Source: JBBSNV01 sp964458605
Lineage (GTDB): Bacteria; Pseudomonadota; Alphaproteobacteria; Reyranellales; JAQSWP01
DNA: 64,000 bases
Direction of reading: 5' to 3'
Assembly (NCBI GenBank): GCA_964458605.1
Contig: CAYWLS010000008.1
Location: 62,001-126,000, forward strand
Within the stretch, counting starts at the first letter, position 1; every line of letters starts with the position of its first letter. This document shows positions 8,070-15,789 of this stretch, one piece after another. The position numbers and the translations under genes are program-made. Below the pieces are notes generated by a model. It searched no databases and was not told the DNA's origin. It saw only the letters and a program-made list of their open reading frames with translations.

Positions 8070-8998
8070 TCCTTGCGCTGGCCGGCGGCGTGGGCGGCGC
8101 CAAGCTGGCGCAGGGGCTGGCGGCGCATTGCGCGCCGGAGCACCTCGCCATCGCCGTCAACACCGGCGACGATTTCGAGCATCTCGGCCTGCCCATCTGT
8201 CCCGACCTCGACACGGTGATGTACACCCTGGCCGGCCTCGCCAATCCCGAGACCGGCTGGGGCCTGAAGGACGAGAGCTGGAACTTCATGGCGGCGGTGT
8301 CGCGGCTGGGCGGACCCGACTGGTTCCGCCTGGGCGATCGCGATCTGGCCACGCATGTCGTGCGCCGCGCGCGGCTCGATGCCGGAGTCCCGCTATCGCA
8401 AGTCACCGCCGAACTGTGCGGCCAGTTCGGCATCGGCCATCGCATCGTGCCGATGAGCGACGACAAGGTGGCGACCCGCGTCGATAGCGACGCGGGCCGT
8501 CTGGACTTCCAGGACTATTTCGTGCGCCGGCGTTGCGCTCCGAAAGTAGAGGGCTTCCATTTCGACGGCGCCGCCCAGGCCCAACCGCATCCGCTGTTGC
8601 TGCAGGGCCTGCGCCAGGCCGACGCGATCGTCCTGTGTCCGTCCAATCCTTTCGTCAGCATCGGCCCGATCCTGGCGCTGCCCGGCGTGGAGAGCGCGCT
8701 GCGGAAGCGGCGCGGCGCGGCCATTGCCGTCTCGCCGATCGTCGCCGGCCAGGCGATCAAGGGCCCGGCCGCCAAGATGTTCGCCGAGCTGCAGCTCGAT
8801 TGCTCGGCCCTGGGCGTGGCGCGATGGTACGGCGCGCGTCTGGACGCAATGGTGATCGATACCGCCGATGCGCCGCTCAAACCCCGGATCGAGGCGCTCG
8901 GACAACGCGTGCTGGTATGCGACACGATCATGCGCAGCGATGCCGACCGCGCCGCCCTGGCGCGCCGCGTGCTGGATTTCGCCTCGACCTTGCGATGA
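8066..8998 (+). CDS. cofD: LPPG:FO 2-phospho-L-lactate transferase (CofD/FbiA)
   Basis: 310-residue transferase that moves the phospholactyl-type group from the GDP-activated intermediate made by CofC onto FO, giving F420-0 or dehydro-F420-0. The N-terminal loop LALAGGVGGAKLAQGLA and the segment NTGDDFEHLGLPICPDLDTV are diagnostic. So is LCPSNPFVSIGPILALPGV near residues 190-210. The length is normal. Its ATG overlaps the cofE stop and its own stop overlaps the cofC start, both as ATGA junctions, so the three proteins are probably made in step. Confidence 0.95.
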   Translation: MILALAGGVGGAKLAQGLAAHCAPEHLAIAVNTGDDFEHLGLPICPDLDTVMYTLAGLANPETGWGLKDESWNFMAAVSRLGGPDWFRLGDRDLATHVVRRARLDAGVPLSQVTAELCGQFGIGHRIVPMSDDKVATRVDSDAGRLDFQDYFVRRRCAPKVEGFHFDGAAQAQPHPLLLQGLRQADAIVLCPSNPFVSIGPILALPGVESALRKRRGAAIAVSPIVAGQAIKGPAAKMFAELQLDCSALGVARWYGARLDAMVIDTADAPLKPRIEALGQRVLVCDTIMRSDADRAALARRVLDFASTLR

Positions 8999-9576
8999 CA
9001 CGCGATCTATGGATCGTGGTGCCGGTCAAGCCGTTGCGCGACAGCAAAACGCGGCTGGCCGGGACGCTCGATGGCGGCCAGCGCCGCGCCTTGGTGCGCC
9101 GGCTGCTGCGCCAGACCTTGCGTACCGTCCGCCATTCCCACGTAGCGACTGGCTGCCTGGTGGTCAGCCGCGATCCGCAAGTGTTGCATCTGGCGCGCGG
9201 CGCAGGCGCCGCGACGCTTCGCGAGATCCATCCCAGTCTCAACGCCGCCCTGGCACAGGCGGCAGGAGTCTTGAGCGGCGCCATGCTGGTGCTGCCGCTC
9301 GACCTGCCACGGCTTGCGCCCGCGTCGTTGCTGGCGTTGACCCGACGATCGGGCGGGCGCGCCGCCGCCATCGCGCCCGATCGCGCCCGGCGCGGCACCA
9401 ACGCGCTGCTGCTGCAGCCGCCCGACCTGATCCGTTGCGCATTCGGTCCCGGCAGCTTCGCCCGTCACGTCGAGGCGTTGCGCCAGGTCGGCGTGACGCC
9501 GCGCGTCGTGACGCGAGGCGAACTGGCGCTGGATATCGATACGCCGGCGGATCTTCGCGCCTGGCTGGGTCGCTAG
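8995..9576 (+). CDS. cofC: 2-phospho-L-lactate (or related) guanylyltransferase (CofC)
   Basis: 193-residue nucleotidyltransferase of the CofC/FbiD family. It activates a three-carbon phospho-acid with GTP for CofD. The N-terminal signature VVPVKPLRDSKTRLAG, the acidic sugar-nucleotide-type site VLPLDLPRL and the end ALDIDTPADLRAWL fit the family. Known CofC proteins use phospholactate, phosphoenolpyruvate or 3-phosphoglycerate, and the sequence alone does not tell which is used here. Last gene of the F420 operon. Its stop shares the bases CTAG (9573-9576) with the stop of the convergent acyltransferase gene. Confidence 0.92.
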   Translation: MTRDLWIVVPVKPLRDSKTRLAGTLDGGQRRALVRRLLRQTLRTVRHSHVATGCLVVSRDPQVLHLARGAGAATLREIHPSLNAALAQAAGVLSGAMLVLPLDLPRLAPASLLALTRRSGGRAAAIAPDRARRGTNALLLQPPDLIRCAFGPGSFARHVEALRQVGVTPRVVTRGELALDIDTPADLRAWLGR

Positions 9577-10421
9577 AGGAGCAGCGATACCGGCTTCTCC
9601 AGCCGTTCCTTGACGGCGGCGAGGAATTCGGCCCCGGCGGCGCCATCCACAAGCCGATGATCGCAGGACAAGGTGCAGTGCATGGCGCGCACGACCTTGA
9701 CCTGGCCCTGCTCGACGGCTGCGATCTCGCGCAGCGCGCCGATCGCCATCACGCCGCCATTGATCGGGTCGACGATGGCGCTGGCCTTGTCGATGCCTGC
9801 AGCCGACAGATCGACCAGCACGAAGCTGGGCGCCAACGGACCGCTTTGCGGCAGCCCGCCGCGCCGGGCAGCGGCGATGCTTCCCAGACCCAGCCGGTCG
9901 ACCTGGGCGATCACCAGCGGATCGTCGGCCGATCGGCCGTCGGACAGGCCGATATCGACGCGATCCCGTTCGACCATGCCATCGTTGCGCCAGCAGGCGT
10001 TCGCCACCGGCATGGCCCGCAACACCCGCGCCAGCGCCATCAAAACGATGTCGACCAGCTCGATGTCGCCGCCGATGCCCGCCAGCCAGGCCAGCGTGGC
10101 GTCCATCCGGCATTCCACCGTCTGGTAGAAATGCGGCACGGTCCGCTTGGACAGCGCCACACGCGCCGCCCAGCTGTCGGGCAGCAGCGTCTCTCCTTCC
10201 AGCACCGGGGATGCCGGCGAAGGGAGCTTCTGCCGCGGCGGTGCGATGCGAGCCACGATGTCGGTGCGCCGGATCAACCCATCCGGGGCCTCGCCCGTCA
10301 GCGCGTCGAGATCGAGCCTCGCCAGGGCCGCCATGCGGGCGGCGAGCGGCGTGATCGGCGCGCCCGATGCGCTGCGCAACAGCGGCAGCGAGGGCGAGGC
10401 GGGAAGGCTGCGGGCGGCCAT
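9573..10421 (-). CDS. Stand-alone 2-oxoacid dehydrogenase E2-type acyltransferase, no lipoyl domain
   Basis: 282-residue protein with a peripheral subunit-binding-like segment near residues 25-65 (ITPLAARMAALARLDLDAL, then GLIRRTDIVARI). It is followed by an E2 catalytic domain that ends with the active-site motif CDHRLVDGA. The N-terminal lipoyl domain of ordinary E2 proteins, with its DKA/DKV lysine, is missing. No E1 or E3 gene is nearby. The ATG at 10421 follows AAAGGAG at good spacing, so the short N-terminus is probably real. It may take acyl groups from a lipoyl protein encoded elsewhere or act on CoA esters directly; this is inference. It is divergent from the Lrp gene. Confidence 0.75.
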   Translation of the reverse strand: MAARSLPASPSLPLLRSASGAPITPLAARMAALARLDLDALTGEAPDGLIRRTDIVARIAPPRQKLPSPASPVLEGETLLPDSWAARVALSKRTVPHFYQTVECRMDATLAWLAGIGGDIELVDIVLMALARVLRAMPVANACWRNDGMVERDRVDIGLSDGRSADDPLVIAQVDRLGLGSIAAARRGGLPQSGPLAPSFVLVDLSAAGIDKASAIVDPINGGVMAIGALREIAAVEQGQVKVVRAMHCTLSCDHRLVDGAAGAEFLAAVKERLEKPVSLLL

Positions 10422-10484
10422 GCGAAGCTCCTTTGGACCCGGACAACGACGCAGCAAGAATAAGTGCCCATCTCGGGAAAATCT

Positions 10485-10513
10485 TTGCAATCCAACCTAT
10501 AAGGCCTGATAAT
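10485..10513 (+). promoter_or_regulatory. Probable sigma70 promoter of the Lrp-type regulator
   Basis: TTGCAA at 10485-10490, then a 17-bp spacer, then GATAAT at 10508-10513, 36 bp before the regulator's start. The region is clearly AT-rich in a GC-rich genome. It also lies upstream of the divergent acyltransferase gene, so the regulator could control both. Confidence 0.5.
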
Positions 10514-10549
10514 TGAGTAAAATATTCCAAATAGGACACATTCAGAGAA

Positions 10550-11035
10550 ATGCGTGTGCCCGTCTTGACCCTAGACGCCATCGACCGTCGCATCCTGCAG
10601 CACCTGCAACTCAATGCCCGATCGTCGACAGCCGAACTGGCCGAGGCGGCCGGGCTGTCGCCGTCGCCATGCTGGCGCAGGGTCAAGGCGATGGAAGAGG
10701 CGCAGGTGATCCGGCGCTATGTCACCATCGTCGATCCCGGCAAGGTAGGCCTGGCGGTCAACCTGTTCGTCAACGTGTCGCTGACGACGCAGATCGAATC
10801 GGCCCTGGAGGTGTTCGAGCGCGCCATCCAGCAACGGCCGGAAGTGATGGAATGCTATTTGATGACCGGCGACGCGGATTATCTGCTGCGCGTGGTGATG
10901 CCCGATCTCGCCGCCTACGAGCGCTTCCTGATGGACCATCTCACCCGCATCCCCGGCGTGGCGAATATCCGCTCCAGCTTCGCGCTGCGTTCGGTGAAAT
11001 ATCGCACCGACCTGCCACTCGACCACCTCGACTGA
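10550..11035 (+). CDS. Lrp/AsnC-family transcriptional regulator
   Basis: 161-residue feast/famine regulator. Residues about 8-60 form the winged helix-turn-helix (LDAIDRRILQHLQLNARSS, then LAEAAGLSPSPCWRRVKAME). The rest is the RAM ligand-sensing domain, with EVMECYLMTGDADYLLRVV and a C-terminal VANIRSSFALRSVKY. Members bind amino acids or related small acids and act as dimers or octamers. It is divergent from the E2-type acyltransferase, which is a likely target along with its own gene. A TTG-free ATG start is used with a modest ribosome site. Confidence 0.9.
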   Translation: MRVPVLTLDAIDRRILQHLQLNARSSTAELAEAAGLSPSPCWRRVKAMEEAQVIRRYVTIVDPGKVGLAVNLFVNVSLTTQIESALEVFERAIQQRPEVMECYLMTGDADYLLRVVMPDLAAYERFLMDHLTRIPGVANIRSSFALRSVKYRTDLPLDHLD

Positions 11036-11089
11036 GGCACGATCCGTCGTCGCGGCGCCGGCCTGGCAGACGGCCGGGACGTCTCGAAG

Positions 11090-12256
11090 CTAAGGTGCGG
11101 CGATATAGTTCGGCTTGATCTCGCCGGCGAGATAGAGCTGTCCGGCCTTCACGCCGATCATCGTCACCGTCTTGGCCGGCACGCGGATGCCGTTGCGGTA
11201 GCTGATCGAGCCGGTGATGCCCGAATAGCCATCGGTGGCCGCCAGAGCATCGCGGATCCTGACCGGATCGGCGGTGCCCGCCCGCCCGATCGCGTCGGCT
11301 ACCAGGCCAAGCGTATCGTAGCCGAGAGCAGCGAAGGCGTTCTCCGGGTCCGTACCGTAGGCAGCTTTGTAGTCCCTGTAGAATTTGCGGATCCCCGGCG
11401 TGGAGTCCGGCGCCATATAGGCATGTGTCGAGTAATACACGTTGGCGGCGGCCGTTCCGGCGACCTGAACAAGCAGCGGCGTGTCATAGCCGTCGCCGCC
11501 GACCACCGGCTGCACGATGCCCCCCTCGCGAAGCTGCTTGACGATGGCCCCGATGTCATCGGGCATGGCGGAGATGTAGATGACATCCGGCTTGACGGCG
11601 GACGCCTTGATCCTGGCGATCTGGCCGGCAAAGGATTTGTCGCCGCTTCGATAGTCGTCCCTGCCGACGATCTGGCCACCGTCATGGGTGAAGGATTCGT
11701 CGAAATATCTGGCGAGGAGGACCGTGTAGTGGGTCGCGCTGTCGCGCAGCAGATAGACGTGCTTGCCCCCGAGCTTGTCGATGACGAACTCGGCGCCGGC
11801 CGCCGCCTGTACGTTGTCGCCGAAGCACGCCAGGAAAACGTCGTCGCCGACCTGCCCGGGCAGCTGGGGCGACGTGGCACCGGGGGTAACGAAGGGAATG
11901 CCCGCCTGCTGGAAGATCGGGCCGAGCGTCAGGACCGAATCGGAATCGGTGAAGCCGATCGCCACCGGAACACGGTCCTTGTTGATCAGCCGGGCGGCGG
12001 TGGCGGCAATAACCGTCGGCTCGGTTTTGGTGTCGTAGAATACCAGCTCGAGTTTCCTGCCGAGCACTCCCCCGGCGTCGTTGATTTCCTTCAGCTTCAG
12101 CCGGGCGCCGTTCAAGGCCGGGCCATCGAGCGAAGCCAGCGCGCCGGTGACGTTGAAGGGAGCGCCGATCCTGATGGGGTCGGCGGCCAGGACCGCAGTG
12201 GTTGCCAGTCCGGCCACCAGGAAGACACAGAACGCGACAATGGCATGCGGCCTCAT
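11090..12256 (-). CDS. ABC transporter periplasmic binding protein (Peripla_BP_6, LivK-like)
   Basis: 388-residue binding protein with a clear signal peptide (hydrophobic IVAFCVFLVAGLATTAVLA, cleavage near LAA-DPI). The mature start IRIGAPFNVTGALASLDGP and GFTDSDSVLTLGPIFQQAGI fit the family. It is not closely alike to the other binding protein in the window by eye. No permease is beside it, so it may feed the Liv system at the left edge or one elsewhere. It is 227 bp downstream of the SDR gene on the same strand and may belong to that catabolic operon. The start ATG at 12256 follows GGGAAA. Confidence 0.85.
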   Translation of the reverse strand: MRPHAIVAFCVFLVAGLATTAVLAADPIRIGAPFNVTGALASLDGPALNGARLKLKEINDAGGVLGRKLELVFYDTKTEPTVIAATAARLINKDRVPVAIGFTDSDSVLTLGPIFQQAGIPFVTPGATSPQLPGQVGDDVFLACFGDNVQAAAGAEFVIDKLGGKHVYLLRDSATHYTVLLARYFDESFTHDGGQIVGRDDYRSGDKSFAGQIARIKASAVKPDVIYISAMPDDIGAIVKQLREGGIVQPVVGGDGYDTPLLVQVAGTAAANVYYSTHAYMAPDSTPGIRKFYRDYKAAYGTDPENAFAALGYDTLGLVADAIGRAGTADPVRIRDALAATDGYSGITGSISYRNGIRVPAKTVTMIGVKAGQLYLAGEIKPNYIAAP

Positions 12257-12483
12257 GACCCATTTCCCCTTTGCTCTTGCAGACGCCGCCGTCTCGTGGC
12301 GCGGCGATGTTCGGCCATCGATCCCAACGTCACAATAGAAATCCCGAGAACGATCGGTCAGGCAATGGAAATCCGGCGGCAGAGGCCGTGCAAGGCGATG
12401 GCCAGGCCCGGATTGGCAGGACACTGCATATCTTTTGCGGAATGGATCGTCCCGCCGGCCTTGGACCGGGGACAGCCTTGCCG

Positions 12484-13299
12484 CTACATCGTCTCCCCAT
12501 GGGCGACCGAGATCGCCTGCCCGGTAATCGCCTGCGCGGCAGGCGATGCCAGCCATAGCACGGTCGCCGCCACGTCGGCAGGCTCGACCAGCCTGCCGGC
12601 CGGATTGACCGCCGCAAGCTCCGCCTTGATCTGCGCCGCATCGCGCCCGGTGCGCCGGGTCAGATCCTCGACCGCCGCCGCCAGCAATGGTGTATCGGTA
12701 TAGCCAGGACAGACCGCGTTGACCGTCACGCCGCTGCGCACCACCTCCAGGGCAAGCGCGCGGGTAAATCCCAGCACCGCATGCTTGGTGGCGCAATAGC
12801 CGCTGGCATAGGCATAGCCGCGCAAGGCGGCGGTCGAGGCGATGTTGACGATGCGGCCATGCCGGCGCTCGATCATGGCGGGCAGGACGCGCTGGGTGCA
12901 GGCCACGACCTGTACCAGGTTGACTTCCAGCATCTGGCGCAGCGCTTCGGATGACAGACGAGACCATGGCGCCGTGACGGCGCGGCCCGCATTGTTGACC
13001 AGCACGTCGACGTCGCCCTGCCGCCGCCTGGCTTCGGCAAAAGCGCGATCGGCCGATTCGGCCTCGGTGAGATCGGCGGCAATCCAGTCGACGGCCGCGT
13101 TGGCGGACCGGAGCGCGTCGGCGCGCTCGCGCAGCACGTCGGCGCGGCGGCCGACAATGGTGATCCGCGCGCCTGCCGCGGCAAAGGCCTGCGCGATGGC
13201 CGCGCCTATTCCCGTACCGCCGCCGGTGATCAGAACGTGCCGGCCGGCCGCTGCCTCGCCGGTCCGCGCCACGCCATTCGATCGGAAATCGCCGGACAT
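12484..13299 (-). CDS. SDR-family oxidoreductase, probable 3-hydroxyacyl-CoA-type dehydrogenase
   Basis: 271-residue classical short-chain dehydrogenase. It has the NAD(P) loop TGGGTGIG (about residues 25-32), NNAG (102-105), the serine in NIASTAALRG and the catalytic Y168-x3-K172 (SGYCATKHA), followed by CPGYTDTPLL. Such enzymes oxidise hydroxyacyl-CoA or alcohol intermediates. In anaerobic-type ring degradation the same step is done by the SDR BadH. It is the fourth gene of a tight minus-strand operon (crotonase, thiolase-like, DUF35, SDR), 5 bp after DUF35. Its role as the beta-hydroxy oxidation step is inferred from context. Confidence 0.85.
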   Translation of the reverse strand: MSGDFRSNGVARTGEAAAGRHVLITGGGTGIGAAIAQAFAAAGARITIVGRRADVLRERADALRSANAAVDWIAADLTEAESADRAFAEARRRQGDVDVLVNNAGRAVTAPWSRLSSEALRQMLEVNLVQVVACTQRVLPAMIERRHGRIVNIASTAALRGYAYASGYCATKHAVLGFTRALALEVVRSGVTVNAVCPGYTDTPLLAAAVEDLTRRTGRDAAQIKAELAAVNPAGRLVEPADVAATVLWLASPAAQAITGQAISVAHGETM

Positions 13300-13304
13300 C
13301 GGCG

Positions 13305-13721
13305 CTAAGGCGACCCCGCCGGGCGAAACTTCGGCAAAGGCACCTCGCCCGCCGCGTCGTCGAACATGACCTCGACCGGCATGTCGGCCGTCACGGCTTC
13401 GGGCGCGCAGCCGATCACGTTGGACACCAGCCGAACCCCTTCCTCGAGTTCGATCAGCGCCACGACATAGGGCACCTCGCCGGCGTATGCATCGGCAGGC
13501 ACGGGATGGCGCACGACGATCCAGCTGAACACCCGGCCGCGTCCGGAGGCATCGATCCAGTCGTGATCGCCGGCGCCGCAGGCGGAACAGGTCGGCCCGG
13601 GCGGGAAGCGCGTGCGGCCGCATTGGGTGCAGCGCTGCACGATCAGCCGATGCTCGCGGCAGGCCTGCCAGAACGGCGTCGAGTCGGGATCGAGCGCAGG
13701 GCGCGGTTTGAGCTGGGCCAT
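13305..13721 (-). CDS. DUF35 OB-fold / zinc-ribbon acyl-CoA-associated protein
   Basis: 138-residue protein with an N-terminal rubredoxin-like zinc ribbon (C31-x2-C34 and C45-x2-C48) and a C-terminal OB-fold DUF35 domain (FSWIVVRHPVPADAY, then VPYVVALIELEEGVRLVSN). Members form obligate complexes with thiolase-like partners. In steroid degradation the DUF35 part of ChsH2 binds the aldolase Ltp2. Here it starts 2 bp after the thiolase-like gene, so the two very probably act as one complex. Confidence 0.9.
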   Translation of the reverse strand: MAQLKPRPALDPDSTPFWQACREHRLIVQRCTQCGRTRFPPGPTCSACGAGDHDWIDASGRGRVFSWIVVRHPVPADAYAGEVPYVVALIELEEGVRLVSNVIGCAPEAVTADMPVEVMFDDAAGEVPLPKFRPAGSP

Positions 13722-13723
13722 CG

Positions 13724-14881
13724 CTACCTCCGCAACACCATGGCGCTGCCGCAGGTCATGGCGCCTGCCGTGGTTAGCGCGATCTCCGCGCCGGGCACCT
13801 GGCGCGGGCCGGCGGCGCCGCGCAGTTGCTCGACTGCTTCCAGCACGTGATTGAAGCCGTGGATGTAGGCCTCCGACAGCAGACCGCCATGCGTATTGAC
13901 GGGCATCTTGCCGCCACGGTCGATCGCGCCGGAGGCGACGAACGGACCGCCCTCGCCTTCGGCGCAGAAGCCGAGCCCTTCGAGCTGCATCACCACGCTG
14001 TAGGTGAAGCAGTCGTAGATCTCGGCCAGGTCGATGTCCTGCGGGCCGATGCCGGCGCTGCCCCACAGATCGTCGGCGATGTAGTGGGCATAGTTGCGCA
14101 CATGATCGGGCCAGCGGATCGCATCGAACAGATCGTCGCCCTGGTTGGGTCCGCCGCCATAGGCGCCGCCCATGATGTAGACCGGGGGATGCGGCAGGTC
14201 GCGCGCCCGCTCCGCCGACGTCACCACCACGGCACAGGCGCCGTCGCTTTCCAGGCAGATGTCGTAGAGCCGGAACGGGTCGACGATCGGACGGCTGTTG
14301 AAGTAGTCGTCCATGCTCAACTTCTTGCGCTGCATGGCGCGTGGATTGGCCTCGGCATTGGCGCGCTGCATGACCGCGACATGGCCGAGCTGTTCGGCGG
14401 CGGTGCCGTATTTCACCATGTGCCGGCGGCACCACATTGCCATGGCCTGGGGATAGGTGATCCAGCCGAACGGCGCGGTGTACTGGGTGATGCCGCGCGC
14501 ATCGAAATCGCGACCGCCGCCCAGGCGATAGCCGGAGCGGCCGTTCATGGCGCGATAGCACACCACCGTCTTGGCCAACCCCGCTTCGATCGCCGCGGCC
14601 GCCGCCAGCACGATCAGATTGGCGCCGTTGCCGCCGGCGGCGTAATCGACGGCGTAGCCGACATTGGGGATGCCCAGATTGGTGGCGACCGCGATGCCGG
14701 GCACCGAGTCGTTGAACTGGAACGATACCAGCCCGTCGATATCCGATCGCGCCAGCCCGGCATCGGCAATGGCGCTGCCCGCCGCTTCGGTGGCCAGATC
14801 CAGAACCGTGCGGTTGGATTGCTTGGTATAGGCGGTGGCGCCTATGCCGCAGATCGCGTAGCGGTCGCGTAGCCGGTACAT
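13724..14881 (-). CDS. Thiolase-superfamily lipid-transfer-type protein lacking the nucleophilic cysteine (Ltp2-like aldolase candidate)
   Basis: 385-residue thiolase-fold protein of the SCP-x/lipid-transfer group. The place where thiolases carry the acyl-accepting Cys reads VDYAAGGNGANL (about residues 78-88), with Ala/Gly instead. The family block DLAEIYDCFTYSVVMQLEGL and the end-region NTHGGLLSEAYIHGFNHVLE are present. With no nucleophile, thiolysis is unlikely. Ltp2-type relatives instead perform a retro-aldol cleavage of beta-hydroxyacyl-CoA with help from a DUF35 partner, and a DUF35 gene follows by 2 bp. Retro-aldolase activity is inference; a structural or acyl-transfer role is the alternative. 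Confidence 0.8.
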   Translation of the reverse strand: MYRLRDRYAICGIGATAYTKQSNRTVLDLATEAAGSAIADAGLARSDIDGLVSFQFNDSVPGIAVATNLGIPNVGYAVDYAAGGNGANLIVLAAAAAIEAGLAKTVVCYRAMNGRSGYRLGGGRDFDARGITQYTAPFGWITYPQAMAMWCRRHMVKYGTAAEQLGHVAVMQRANAEANPRAMQRKKLSMDDYFNSRPIVDPFRLYDICLESDGACAVVVTSAERARDLPHPPVYIMGGAYGGGPNQGDDLFDAIRWPDHVRNYAHYIADDLWGSAGIGPQDIDLAEIYDCFTYSVVMQLEGLGFCAEGEGGPFVASGAIDRGGKMPVNTHGGLLSEAYIHGFNHVLEAVEQLRGAAGPRQVPGAEIALTTAGAMTCGSAMVLRR

Positions 14882-14888
14882 CTTCGCC

Positions 14889-15698
14889 TCATCGTCCTTC
14901 GAATGCGGGATCGCGCTTTTCGCGAAACGCCATCAGCCCTTCCATGGCGTCGTGCGAGCGCGTGGCGTAGCCATGCACCCGCTCGATCTCCATGCGCAGC
15001 GCCGCGTGTAGCGGCAAGGCCATGCCGTCGTCGACCAGACGCTTGGCCATCGCCAGGCCCAGGGCGCTTTTGCCGGACATCTCCCCGGCCAGCGCCAGCA
15101 CCGTCGCCATCAGCTCGGCGCGCGGTACCGCCAGGCTGGCCAGGCCCAGGCGCTCGGCCTCGACCCCGTCGATGCCGCGCCCCGTGAGAATGAGGTACTT
15201 GGCACGCAGCGCGCCGATCGCTCGCGGCAGGCGCTGCGAGCCGCCGGCGCCGGGCAATTGTCCGAAATTGAGATGGCCATCGGCGATCCGCGCCTCGCGC
15301 GCCGCCACCACCACGTCGCAGGCCAGCGCCAGTTCCAGCCCGCCGGCGACGCAATGGCCGTTGACCGCCGCGATGAAGATGCATGCGGAGCGCTCGATCG
15401 TGTCGAGCAGGATGAAGAAATCGTCGAGGAACGCCTGGAAGTCGGCCGGGCGGCGATAAAGGCCGATATAGCCCTCGAGGTCGCCGCCGGCGGAGAACGC
15501 CTTGCCCGCCCCCGTGATAACGACGAGGCGGCATTGCGGATCGGCCTCGGCCCGATGCACCGCCGCCGTCAGTGCCTTCACCGAGTGCCAGTCCAGGGGA
15601 TTGAGCTTGTCGGGACGATTGAGCGTCAGGATGCGCGTATTGCCTTGCGCCTCGTACAGAACGCGCTCCGCCTCCAGATTGTCGGCTTCCCTCTCCAT
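14889..15698 (-). CDS. Crotonase-superfamily (enoyl-CoA hydratase/isomerase-like) protein with altered catalytic residues
   Basis: 269-residue crotonase-fold protein. The oxyanion-hole segments are present (GKAFSAGGDLEG, and NGHCVAGGLELALACDV). The two glutamates of true hydratases appear replaced: the QPEI-like segment reads DGHLNFGQLPGAGGSQRLP, and the second site reads RAKYLILTG. It may therefore be a hydrolase, isomerase or decarboxylase rather than a hydratase. The start is the ATG at 15698; a longer TTG start at 15734 would run through the regulator's binding site. First gene of the operon, divergent from the GntR regulator. Confidence 0.82.
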   Translation of the reverse strand: MEREADNLEAERVLYEAQGNTRILTLNRPDKLNPLDWHSVKALTAAVHRAEADPQCRLVVITGAGKAFSAGGDLEGYIGLYRRPADFQAFLDDFFILLDTIERSACIFIAAVNGHCVAGGLELALACDVVVAAREARIADGHLNFGQLPGAGGSQRLPRAIGALRAKYLILTGRGIDGVEAERLGLASLAVPRAELMATVLALAGEMSGKSALGLAMAKRLVDDGMALPLHAALRMEIERVHGYATRSHDAMEGLMAFREKRDPAFEGR

Positions 15699-15722
15699 CG
15701 GTCCACCGTAGCAGAATGTCCG

Positions 15723-15735
15723 ATTGTCCGACAAT
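15723..15735. promoter_or_regulatory. FadR-type GntR operator (palindrome ATTGTCCGACAAT)
   Basis: A perfect 13-bp palindrome around a central C. Its core TTGTCCGACAA (15724-15734) matches the TNGTNNNACNA consensus of FadR-subfamily GntR regulators exactly. It lies between the crotonase operon start (15698, minus) and the GntR gene start (15790, plus), the expected place for a repressor controlling both directions. The following stretch (15735-15760) is AT-rich and probably holds the promoters. Confidence 0.72.
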
Positions 15736-15789
15736 CAATATTTTGCTATACAATTCATTAAGTTGATTCACGCAGCCAGGAAGTTGGAA

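Noticed and set aside
11058..11077. Terminator between the Lrp gene and the convergent binding-protein gene
   Set aside because: The CCGGCC/GGCCGG stem is short and has no T-run.
15724..15789. TTG starts at 15724 (plus) and 15734 (minus) for the two divergent genes
   Set aside because: Both would place coding sequence through the FadR-type operator; ATGs at 15790 and 15698 have better ribosome sites.
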